Assembly (NCBI RefSeq): GCF_000369525.1 | Contig: NZ_KB850072.1 | Span: forward strand, 1,878,625 to 1,942,624 | Direction of reading: 5' to 3' | DNA length: 64,000 nt | DNA from: Acinetobacter higginsii | Lineage (GTDB): Bacteria > Pseudomonadota > Gammaproteobacteria > Pseudomonadales > Moraxellaceae | In this document: positions 46,602 through 55,510 of the stretch, in pieces | Position numbering within the stretch: position 1 is the first letter of the stretch | How the letters are laid out: every line of letters begins with the position of its first letter | Program-made: the position numbers and the translations under genes | Notes under the pieces: model-generated | Databases searched by the model: none | What the model was told of the DNA's origin: nothing | What the model saw: the letters and a program-made list of their open reading frames with translations, nothing else

Positions 46602-46988
46602 TTAAAAAAGCCTTGATTGCCAACTATTGGTAAACACATCCGCTAAGTTTATAATTTGATCAATAATAAAATTATTTTCACTGACAGGGTAATGATAGTT
46701 TTTTAAAATAATTTGTACCATTAAAATGATTCTTGCCTTATATGTCTGATTATTTTGCCAATCAGGAATTATAGATTTTTTTAGCTTGTCTGTTAGTTCT
46801 ACTGCCATAGAAATCAATACACGTTCATCTATGTCATGTTCTAGCATAGGATTACTTTTCAACAATTGGTAGAATGTATATTCATCATGAAACAATTCAC
46901 GTTTAGTAATCTTATCATCAACCAAATATTCTAATGCTGTTAGCTCATCAAGTTCTGGTAAGATTTGACCATCATTTTTTCTGTTCAT
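46602..46988 (-). CDS. Small protein resembling the HsdR C-terminus
   Basis: The protein has 128 residues from ATG 46988 (a TTG precedes it). After an acidic helical start (LPELDELTALEYLVDDKITK), the second half reads PDWQNNQTYKARIILMVQII and NYHYPVSENNFIIDQIINLA. This resembles the DUF3387-type C-terminal domain of Type I restriction subunits (D-W, then an A-R helix and a Y-P turn before a helical end). There is no catalytic domain. Directly coupled to the HipA-like kinase gene, it may be its partner; alternatively it is a remnant of a Type I system. The resemblance is by eye only. Confidence 0.5.
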   Translation of the reverse strand: MNRKNDGQILPELDELTALEYLVDDKITKRELFHDEYTFYQLLKSNPMLEHDIDERVLISMAVELTDKLKKSIIPDWQNNQTYKARIILMVQIILKNYHYPVSENNFIIDQIINLADVFTNSWQSRLF

Positions 46989-47242
46989 CAACTTTGATAA
47001 GATTCACTAAATTGATACAAGCATATCAAATCTAGTCTAAAAATAGAGTAAAAATTTACACTAAAATTAATAGGTATTCGAGTTCGGCATCAGTAGAACT
47101 TATCCACTCATTCCAATAGCAAAGAACAATATGATTGGATACAAACTATTAATCCCAACTTATGTTAAGGATTTACAGATTACTCTTATAATAGCGAATA
47201 ATGATCTGAGTACTTCAATATGAATAAATCTTTAGGTATGAA

Positions 47243-47298
47243 TGAACTATTCTCAAGAAGAAAAGCAATAGTTCACCTTTCCTTAAGTAATAGTTCAC
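47243..47298. repeat. Right-end cluster of TGAACTATT motifs
   Basis: TGAACTATT occurs on the plus strand at 47243-47251, and its complement AATAGTTCA at 47267-47275 and 47289-47297; the last two are 22 bp apart in tandem. The same motif marks the left end (34099). The rest of 46989-47311 shows no gene. Confidence 0.55.
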
Positions 47299-47311
47299 CT
47301 ATCCTGTTAAT

Positions 47312-48363
<1,052 letters not shown>

Positions 48364-48435
48364 GCTCTCTTCACAGAAAGAGCTGTTATTCAAACAGCTC
48401 ACAAAGAGAATGATAAAATAATAATAACGATTTGC

Positions 48436-49755
48436 TTAGCCGCCAAATGCAACAAATTTAAACACCCACAGTGCCGCAATAATCCAAACCATATAAGGAA
48501 CTGTCTTTGCTTTTCCTGTCAGTAGTTTCACCAATGCATAGCTGATAAAGCCCATCGCGATACCATCTGCAATTGAATAGGTAAATGGCATAAATACGAT
48601 GGTTAAAAAGGCAGGAACAGCTTCAGTAATATCATCCCAATCGATATGTGTGATCCCTTGGATCATCAACACACCAATAAATAACAATGCGGGTGCTGTT
48701 GCAAAACCTGGAACTGATTGAGCCAATGGTGCCAAGAACAAGCAACCAATAAATAGGAATGCAACAACGACTGCGGTTAAACCCGTACGTCCACCTGCCG
48801 CAACACCTGAAGCTGATTCAATATAAGGTGTAGTTGACGATGTACCTAAAGCAGCACCCGCTACGATTGCAGTTGAATCTGCAAATAATGCCTTCTTCAA
48901 ACGTGGTAATTTACCATCTTGAAGCAGGCCTGCGCGATGTGACACACCAACTAAGGTACCTGTACTGTCAAATAAATCGACAATAAAGAAGACGAAAATC
49001 ACCCCAACCATACTGGCGGTAAATAGACCTTCGAAGTCCATTTGCATAAAGGTAGGTGCTAGAGAAGGAACTTGACCGACAACACCCTTGAACTCATTCA
49101 AGCCCATTGCAGTTGCAATCGCAGTCACAACCAGAATACTAAGAATGATCGCACCACGTACTTTAAACTGATGCAAAACTACAATCATTAAAAAACCAAA
49201 TAAGGCCAATAAGACTGTTGGCTGTTTGATATCGCCTAGACCAACCAAGGTCGCTGGATTATCAACAATAATGCCTGCATTTTTCAGTGCAATTAAAGCA
49301 AGGAATAAACCAATACCACCACCAATTGCAAATTTCAGAGACATTGGAATTGCATTGACAATTGCTTCACGAATTTTAAAGAAGCTAATTGCAAGGAAAA
49401 CCAACCCTGACACAAAAACTGCAGCTAAAGCAGTTTGCCAAGGCACGCCCATGCCTAAACAAACAGAATAGGTAAAATAAGCATTTAAGCCCATTCCAGG
49501 TGCAAGTGCGATTGGATAGTTCGCAATAATCCCCATGACCAAACACCCAATTGCCGCAGCCAAACAGGTTGCAACAAACACAGCACCATGATCCATGCCA
49601 GTTTCAGAAAGAATGAGTGGGTTTACAATGATGATGTAACACATCGTCAAGAATGTAGTTACACCTGCTAGAACTTCCGTTCTAAAGTTGGTTTTGTTTT
49701 CGCTCAGCTTAAATAAGCGTTCTAACAAACCAGCCGAAGCATTAGGCGTTGTCAT
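48436..49755 (-). CDS. NCS2-family purine permease (AzgA type)
   Basis: The protein has 439 residues with about 13-14 membrane helices. Family motifs include TEVLAGVTTFLTMCYIIIVN at the start, ALAPGMGLNAYFTYSVC, and FVDLFDSTGTLVGVSHRAGL-like FIVDLFDSTGTLVGVSHRAG in the middle, followed by GTSSTTPYIESASGVAAGG. AzgA/PbuG-type members import guanine, hypoxanthine or adenine with protons. It lies beside add in the same direction, so purine uptake and salvage are linked. AGGTG precedes the ATG. Confidence 0.9.
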   Translation of the reverse strand: MTTPNASAGLLERLFKLSENKTNFRTEVLAGVTTFLTMCYIIIVNPLILSETGMDHGAVFVATCLAAAIGCLVMGIIANYPIALAPGMGLNAYFTYSVCLGMGVPWQTALAAVFVSGLVFLAISFFKIREAIVNAIPMSLKFAIGGGIGLFLALIALKNAGIIVDNPATLVGLGDIKQPTVLLALFGFLMIVVLHQFKVRGAIILSILVVTAIATAMGLNEFKGVVGQVPSLAPTFMQMDFEGLFTASMVGVIFVFFIVDLFDSTGTLVGVSHRAGLLQDGKLPRLKKALFADSTAIVAGAALGTSSTTPYIESASGVAAGGRTGLTAVVVAFLFIGCLFLAPLAQSVPGFATAPALLFIGVLMIQGITHIDWDDITEAVPAFLTIVFMPFTYSIADGIAMGFISYALVKLLTGKAKTVPYMVWIIAALWVFKFVAFGG

Positions 49756-49927
49756 AACATAGCACCTGTTGAAATCTAAGATCGTAGAATATGAAATCTA
49801 TACGTTTGTGTTTGCAATCTTTTTTGAATGTACACAAAAAGGTATACAAGGCTAAAAGCAATCTATATGCCAGCTTTGCGCTTGTTACACAGAAGATATG
49901 TATAAATTCGATTCCGATATCAAAACG

Positions 49928-49965
49928 TAAAAAGCCGCATATCAACATGCAGCTTTTTATTTAAT
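49928..49965 (-). terminator. Terminator-like hairpin
   Basis: AAAAAGCCGCAT pairs with ATGCAGCTTTTT with one mismatch. It probably ends the small gene at 50081. The rest of 49756-50080 shows no further gene. Confidence 0.5.
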
Positions 49966-50080
49966 GGTAAATATTTTAACAGATTCTACTCAAAACTTGA
50001 GTATCACAATACAAAAAAAGCGTATTTCACGCTCAAACTCAGACGATTGAATCAGCAATGCTCTTTATTGGCACATAAAA

Positions 50081-50266
50081 CTACTGATTACGCTGATAAG
50101 AGGACAAATGCGTATGTTGGTTATGCTGTATCGTATTCAAGCTGTTTTCGGCATCTTGAACAATTTTCATTAGCTCTTGGCGTTTCTTGGTTTGGGCATC
50201 AACATAGGTGACATAACCCAAAATAAATACAGAAAAAGCCAAAGCGATCGCAATCTTAATCTTCAT
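50081..50266 (-). CDS. Small membrane-anchored or secreted protein
   Basis: The protein has 61 residues from ATG 50266. KIKIAIALAFSVFILGYVTYVDAQT is an N-terminal signal or anchor (about residues 2-25), followed by a helical, polar tail rich in Gln and His (QHNQHTHLSSYQRNQ). I do not recognise a family. The ATG was chosen because the hydrophobic segment starts there; a longer frame would add 21 residues. Confidence 0.55.
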   Translation of the reverse strand: MKIKIAIALAFSVFILGYVTYVDAQTKKRQELMKIVQDAENSLNTIQHNQHTHLSSYQRNQ

Positions 50267-50532
50267 TATTATTATCTCTATTATAAAGTTTTCTTTAATG
50301 CTAACAAAAAAGACTGAAAAGGAGAACAAAAACGCATATTAAAATCACAAATGATAACCACGTCACAATTATACAGTTATTCTAATAAGTTTTTTGCTTA
50401 ATTTTCACTCAATCAAATATTAGAATATTCCAGTTTTTTTAGCAATGACATTTTATATAATTCAATAAGATAGATATAAACTATATCTTTATAACAGAAA
50501 AAACTGTTCATTTTCAGCAGCTAAAAACAAGA

Positions 50533-50560
50533 AAGCACTTTTGTCTAGACAAAAGTGCTT
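50533..50560 (-). terminator. 28-bp perfect palindrome after the TonB receptor gene
   Basis: AAGCACTTTTGTCT is followed directly by its exact complement, then a moderately T-rich stretch on the minus strand. It is probably the terminator of the receptor gene. The 50330-50532 stretch is AT-rich without a gene. Confidence 0.55.
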
Positions 50561-50583
50561 AAAGTCACATTAACGTGTTTAGA

Positions 50584-52794
50584 TTAGAACTGGTAGTTCA
50601 AACGCACCAAGAAGTTGCGTGGTGTACCTGGCATAGACGGATCTCTCCAGTATTCCTTATCCGTAATATTGTTCACAGCAACAGTTGCTCCCCAACGCTC
50701 ATCTTTATAACCAATAGCGGCATCTAAACGAGTCCAACCTTCAATTTTTGCTGTGTTCGCATCATTTGTATAGAAAGATCCAACATATGTTGCACCAAGC
50801 TCTCCATAAACTTTTTCAGTTGGTAAATAGCGAACAAATAAATTACCAGTATTCTCAGATACCCTCGCCAACTGGTTGTCTTTCAAACGAGATGCTTCTG
50901 GAACATTACTACGAACATCCTTTGTCCATTTAGCATCCGTATAACCATAGCCACCACGAACAAATAGATTATCCATTACACGACCAATAAAACTAAGTTC
51001 TAACCCTTTTGAGCGTTGCTGCTGACCGACTTCCCAATTTTCAGGAAAATTAGTCGCGTCTGGTCGATAACGAATATTGTTTTTTGTAATGTCATAAATA
51101 GAGAATTGAGTATTTAATCGGTCATTTAACCAATCACTTTTGACCCCAATTTCATACTGTTCATTGTATTGAGGTTCAGCATCGTAAACACTTGGATTTA
51201 GAGTTGGATCAATACTGATCATTCCGCGACCACCATACGGTGCAAAACTCTTACTATAAGAAGCGTAAAAACTTTGACTCTCTACAGGTTGCCACACAAA
51301 TCCCATATTTGGACTAAATGTTTCACCATCATATGACTGTTTCTTATCAGTCATCATGTTGTGCGTTTTAAACTCAAATTGATCATAGCGAGCTCCAAGC
51401 ATCATTTTAATTGTTGGAGTTAAACTCACTAAGTCTTGAATAAAAATAGCTCTATTTTCTGCATTATGTTGACTATAAGACGTCATAGGTGTCCGGCCTG
51501 TCGTCTGACTAAATAACGGAGATGCATAATTATCATTAGGATTATATGGGTTAATATATCCGTAATATTTACCTGCATATTCTCCACTAGAATAGTTGCC
51601 TAGTTTTGGATCACGGTCTTCATGCGTCCAATCACTCCCCACCATGATGTTATGTTCAAATGACCCCGTTTTGAATTTACCAGTAATATCAAAAGTATTC
51701 ATTACAGTTTTATTCATAGTTTCTTGCCAAGCATAGCTTTGACGAAGGTAGCCATTCCAATCACATTTCGCAGGCTTACTTTCTAAAGTCAAATTATTAT
51801 CGCAATAGGTTCCACCAAAGAAATTATCAAAGTTTTGATACGCTTGACGATAACTCGCAGCCCAATGGAACTTCCAATCTGGTGCAAATTCATATTTCAC
51901 ATCAGTACGAATTGTTTGTAATTCATCCTCAATAAAATCTGAACTACGCGCAAAGGCATTTTTAATAGAAACACCCTTTGGTAAGTTTTCATATGACGGA
52001 CCACGATCAGGTGTGCGATCTAATTTGTCATAAGTATATTGAGTTGTCCAAAGTAACTTCTCATCATCACTACGATAGGTCACACTTGGAGAAATCATTT
52101 CAATTTGTGAACCAATACCTGAACGAAAGCTATTGGTATCAGCTTTTTCGCCAGTTAGACGAATAGCCCAATTATCTGTAAGAACCTGATTAAAATCTAA
52201 GGTGCCGCCGATATTTTCATATGAACCAGCATAGACTCCAACTGAACTTTTAGAATCAAAATTGGCAAACTTGGTCACCATATTAATCACACCACCACCA
52301 GCACCACGCCCATAAAGTACAGAAGCGGGTCCTTTTAAAATCTCGATACGTTCTACATTGGCAGTACTACGACGTAATTGCCCACTCTCACGAACACCAT
52401 CACGATAGATATCACCTTCATCAACTTTAAAACCACGCAAGCTGATACCATCGCCACGCGTATCGTAATTTGTAGATACGCCTGGTGTTCCCTGTAGCAT
52501 GACGCTTAGGTCATTTGCACCATAGATTTTGTATTTTTGCACATCTATCGTATCGATAGTCTGTGGAATATCTTTTTTCTTAAGACCATTTCGGGTCACA
52601 CTTGCCTGATCATAATCGATATAACTTTTGATCGGATCAAGCTCGCTCATTGCTTCGATCTTAATGGTCGGCATCACTGCTGTTGGTGTTGGAGCCTCAT
52701 TGGCAAAAGCATACTGTGCTTGCAACAGCATCATGCTTAACAAGCTAAATTTGAAAATAGGCTTGTGATGCATATTTAAGGGTAAAGAACGCAT
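50584..52794 (-). CDS. TonB-dependent siderophore receptor
   Basis: The protein has 736 residues from ATG 52794. A signal peptide (SLLSMMLLQAQYAFA) comes first. A TonB-box-like PTIKIEAM segment and a plug domain follow, with DTRGDGISLRGFKVD and VERIEILKGPASVLYGRGAGGGVINMV. A 22-strand barrel ends in an aromatic C-terminus (RNFLVRLNYQF). The plug motifs match siderophore receptors, possibly catecholate type, but the ligand cannot be told. It is divergent from a second receptor, with a Fur-box-like site between. Confidence 0.9.
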   Translation of the reverse strand: MRSLPLNMHHKPIFKFSLLSMMLLQAQYAFANEAPTPTAVMPTIKIEAMSELDPIKSYIDYDQASVTRNGLKKKDIPQTIDTIDVQKYKIYGANDLSVMLQGTPGVSTNYDTRGDGISLRGFKVDEGDIYRDGVRESGQLRRSTANVERIEILKGPASVLYGRGAGGGVINMVTKFANFDSKSSVGVYAGSYENIGGTLDFNQVLTDNWAIRLTGEKADTNSFRSGIGSQIEMISPSVTYRSDDEKLLWTTQYTYDKLDRTPDRGPSYENLPKGVSIKNAFARSSDFIEDELQTIRTDVKYEFAPDWKFHWAASYRQAYQNFDNFFGGTYCDNNLTLESKPAKCDWNGYLRQSYAWQETMNKTVMNTFDITGKFKTGSFEHNIMVGSDWTHEDRDPKLGNYSSGEYAGKYYGYINPYNPNDNYASPLFSQTTGRTPMTSYSQHNAENRAIFIQDLVSLTPTIKMMLGARYDQFEFKTHNMMTDKKQSYDGETFSPNMGFVWQPVESQSFYASYSKSFAPYGGRGMISIDPTLNPSVYDAEPQYNEQYEIGVKSDWLNDRLNTQFSIYDITKNNIRYRPDATNFPENWEVGQQQRSKGLELSFIGRVMDNLFVRGGYGYTDAKWTKDVRSNVPEASRLKDNQLARVSENTGNLFVRYLPTEKVYGELGATYVGSFYTNDANTAKIEGWTRLDAAIGYKDERWGATVAVNNITDKEYWRDPSMPGTPRNFLVRLNYQF

Positions 52795-52865
52795 AAAATT
52801 TCTCAAAAAAACTCAGACAAAAATTAAAAAAATATTAAAAACAAAAAAAACGCTACAATTTTAAT

Positions 52866-52886
52866 AAAAATCATTCTCATTTTCAT
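52866..52886. promoter_or_regulatory. Fur-box-like site between two receptor genes
   Basis: Reverse-complement reading gives AATGAGAATGATTTTT, close to the Fur consensus built from GATAAT repeats. It lies about 75 bp upstream of the left receptor and 190 bp from the right one. Confidence 0.6.
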
Positions 52887-53078
52887 CATTTTTTGCATTA
52901 ATTTTTAACTAAACAGGCCATTTATTATTCATTTAAAATTTATGCTTCATTTTCACCTTCAAAGACAATTCTGAAAATAATTTTTAAATCTTTGAGTTCT
53001 TAGGAATAAATTCCATTTTTCTACACAATTTTACATTAGGCTACACAGAAAATAATTTGATCGTTTTTGGGGTCTAGA

Positions 53079-55151
53079 ATGAAATATGCTGTTTATTGTG
53101 GAAAACTCAGTGTGCTTAGCTCAGCTTTACTCAGTATAAGTGCATCAATTTATGCTGCCGAACCCCAAAGTGAGACTCCCGCTTCCACGGTATCTGAATC
53201 AAGTACTCAGGTTCTACCTACCCTTTCATTCAAAGCTTCAGCAGAACCTCAAAAAGCCAAAGATGATGATATTAGTGCTGTACCTAAAACCATCATTACT
53301 CAAGAAGAAATGCTGCAATATGGCGACCAGTCGGTTATGGATGCTTTACGACGCGCTGCTGGTTTTCAGATCCCTGCTTTTGGTCAAGGGCCACGCGGTG
53401 GTGGTGGCGCTTCGGGCATGCGTTTCCGTGGTGGCGGCGCACCCACATTTTTGGTCAATGGCGAGCCCGTGCAAGGTGGCCCACGTGGTGGTATGTCAGT
53501 TATTGATACCATTACACCTGAAATGATTGAACGTATTGAAGTGGTCAAACAACCCAGCGTTGCCCAAGCTTCTGTTGCATCCTCAGCGGTTATTAATATT
53601 ATTTTAAAAGAACCTCTGGATACCCGCTTAAATGGCTCAGTGAAGCTCGGCTATGGCTTACGCGATAGCGGTGAACAACAATCTGAACGCAAGCAAATCA
53701 ATATTCAAGCAGACGGTCGTGAAAACCAGTGGTCATATAGCGTTTCAGCCAATCAGATGTGGATGGACAACACGTCAATCACTAAAACTGAAACAGCAAC
53801 GGGAACACGCGAACAACTTCGTACTACCAACCGTACCATGCAGATGTTCTCCCCACGTTTGCAATACGATCTGGATGATCAGCAAAAGTTGATTGCAGAA
53901 TTGTTCTACCGAAATATCAAAATGGATGGTTATTCATCTAATCAAACTCAAGATGACAAGAACGATAGTATTCGCTTAAACACCCGTTATGAACGTAAAG
54001 ACAAAGATCTAAGTGATAAAATCCGCTTGTCTGTCGAACGTCAGACAGAAACACAGCTCACCCGCTCGCCACAAAATACAATTTATACCGATGAAACAGT
54101 AAATGAATATGGGCTTGCCTATGATGGCGTTCGTAAATTAGATAAAGACCGTCAAATTAAATTTGGTTTTGATACTCGCAGTAATGAACTCGATAGCAAT
54201 GTCAGCAAAAGTCTGGATGAGCAACGTTATGCTGTTTATGGTGAGGGTAGCTGGCGTTTTACAGACCGCCAAACAGTGACTTTAGGTGCGCGTCAGGAAT
54301 GGCTGAATCGTTCAGGCTTGGTTGATTATCAAGATCAACATTTAAGTCCAGTTTTGGCTTATCGTTTTGATCTCACTGAGCAATGGTCAATTCAAACTAA
54401 CTTGAGCCAAGCTTTTAAGAGTCCTAATACCGATCGGCTGATTCCGAATGTGACTGTCTCTACAGATAGTGATGCAGGTAGCTTAAATAATCCTGATCGT
54501 GGCGGCAATCCAAACCTAAAACCAGAAAAAATCCGTGCAGCTGAATCCACCCTCGCCTATGATTCAGCGAGTGGTGGTGTGAGTGTCACGGCCTATCATC
54601 GTGAAATTAAAGATTACATCGAGAAAGTCATCGCACTTGAAGGCACACGTTATGTGGAACGCCCACAAAACCAAGATCAAGCGACCACTTATGGTGTTGA
54701 GTTGTCTGGACGCTATGCACTCAAACAAACCGAAGCTGGACATGCGTTTATGCTCAATGGGCAAGTGTCAACAGTTCGTGCCAAAATCGAAGATGGGCAA
54801 CACCGTGAACGCTTAGCCAGTGATGTTGCACCTTATAATACTAGTGCGGGCTTATCCTATAGCTATAAACCATGGCAACTCTCAACCAGCGTGAACGTCA
54901 GTTACACGCCTGAATTTACCCGCGCCTTAGATGGTCAACCCTATGATCGCACCACCAATGAACGTTTTAGTTTAGATTTGAGCGCAACCAAACGCTTTAG
55001 TCATGGCTGGGCAGCGAGTCTTAACCTGAATAACGTCTTGAGTACCCATTATAAGGAACGCCTCACCAACCAAACAGATGGCAGCTTATATCAGGCGAGA
55101 ACCAATGAAAGCATTCCATCATTACAGTTCAGTCTTGAGAAAAAATTCTAA
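53079..55151 (+). CDS. TonB-dependent receptor
   Basis: The protein has 690 residues from ATG 53079. A signal peptide comes first (SVLSSALLSISASIYA). The plug includes SVMDALRRAAGFQIPAFGQG, an unusual Gly-rich loop (GPRGGGGASGMRFRGGGAP), and IERIEVVKQPSVAQASVASS. The barrel has NLSQAFKSPNTDRLIPNV and NPDRGGNPNLKPEKIRAAES, ending in IPSLQFSLEKKF. It resembles FepA/CirA-like siderophore receptors of the ColI type rather than its divergent neighbour. Its ligand is unknown. The reductase genes downstream suggest an iron role. Confidence 0.9.
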   Translation: MKYAVYCGKLSVLSSALLSISASIYAAEPQSETPASTVSESSTQVLPTLSFKASAEPQKAKDDDISAVPKTIITQEEMLQYGDQSVMDALRRAAGFQIPAFGQGPRGGGGASGMRFRGGGAPTFLVNGEPVQGGPRGGMSVIDTITPEMIERIEVVKQPSVAQASVASSAVINIILKEPLDTRLNGSVKLGYGLRDSGEQQSERKQINIQADGRENQWSYSVSANQMWMDNTSITKTETATGTREQLRTTNRTMQMFSPRLQYDLDDQQKLIAELFYRNIKMDGYSSNQTQDDKNDSIRLNTRYERKDKDLSDKIRLSVERQTETQLTRSPQNTIYTDETVNEYGLAYDGVRKLDKDRQIKFGFDTRSNELDSNVSKSLDEQRYAVYGEGSWRFTDRQTVTLGARQEWLNRSGLVDYQDQHLSPVLAYRFDLTEQWSIQTNLSQAFKSPNTDRLIPNVTVSTDSDAGSLNNPDRGGNPNLKPEKIRAAESTLAYDSASGGVSVTAYHREIKDYIEKVIALEGTRYVERPQNQDQATTYGVELSGRYALKQTEAGHAFMLNGQVSTVRAKIEDGQHRERLASDVAPYNTSAGLSYSYKPWQLSTSVNVSYTPEFTRALDGQPYDRTTNERFSLDLSATKRFSHGWAASLNLNNVLSTHYKERLTNQTDGSLYQARTNESIPSLQFSLEKKF

Positions 55152-55183
55152 TTTTCTTGCGCTTTAAAATGATTGAAGTACCG

Positions 55184-55210
55184 AAAGTCAGCTTAGCTCA
55201 AGCTGACTTT
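55184..55210 (+). terminator. Terminator of the second receptor gene
   Basis: AAAGTCAGCTT pairs perfectly with AAGCTGACTTT around AGCTC, with T residues after. Confidence 0.8.
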
Positions 55211-55238
55211 TTTAATTTCAAAACAAATATTAAAACTA

Positions 55239-55257
55239 AATGATGACAATCACTTAG
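55239..55257 (+). promoter_or_regulatory. Weak Fur-box-like site
   Basis: AATGATGACAATCACTTAG matches about 12 of 19 positions of the Fur consensus, about 55 bp before the 66-residue gene. Confidence 0.35.
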
Positions 55258-55309
55258 GTAGAGGATGCTATGATCTGCAGCTAACTCTGATTAACCACTT
55301 AAAAACAAG

Positions 55310-55510
55310 ATGAAAACCGAATTAAAAGCGGAGATCGTTCATATCTGCGATGAAAAAATGGCCAAGAAAGGCAACAATGTCGGACTTTCATTTTATGCAT
55401 TCTTTGCCAATAAAATGGAAGCTGCACATTGGTGGATCATGGAGCATCGACTGGATCATTTTGAAAAAGCCAGCAAGATTAAAGCACTGGTTCTAGCTGA
55501 ATCCGATTAA
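55310..55510 (+). CDS. Small hypothetical protein, 66 residues
   Basis: The protein reads MKTELKAEIVHICDEKMAKK, with an aromatic middle (LSFYAFFANKMEAAHWWIME) and a helical end. It has no signal peptide or strong membrane segment. I do not recognise a family. The possible Fur site upstream and its position within the iron region suggest iron-regulated expression. Its stop overlaps the convergent flavoprotein gene by four bases. Confidence 0.6.
   Translation: MKTELKAEIVHICDEKMAKKGNNVGLSFYAFFANKMEAAHWWIMEHRLDHFEKASKIKALVLAESD

Larger units (their letters stand above)
34099..47298. mobile_element. Integrated island with recombinase module and defence-like cargo
   Basis: The segment is bounded on the left by GTGAACTATTA (34099-34109) and on the right by its inverted copy (47288-47298), and it separates two convergent backbone genes (cytochrome b561 and add). 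Plus-strand genes at the left are recombinases (tyrosine recombinase, XRE-like, recombinase-GIY-YIG fusion, serine resolvase). Minus-strand genes at the right are cargo (reverse transcriptase, membrane gene, Type ISP restriction enzyme, HipA-like kinase, HsdR-like fragment). Much of it is more AT-rich than the backbone, with frequent AGA and ATA codons in the module. Exact ends are inferred from the repeats; no target duplication was evident. Confidence 0.65.

Noticed and set aside
34099..47300. Prophage
   Set aside because: No capsid, portal, terminase, tail, lysis or repressor cassette is present; only recombinases and defence-like cargo.
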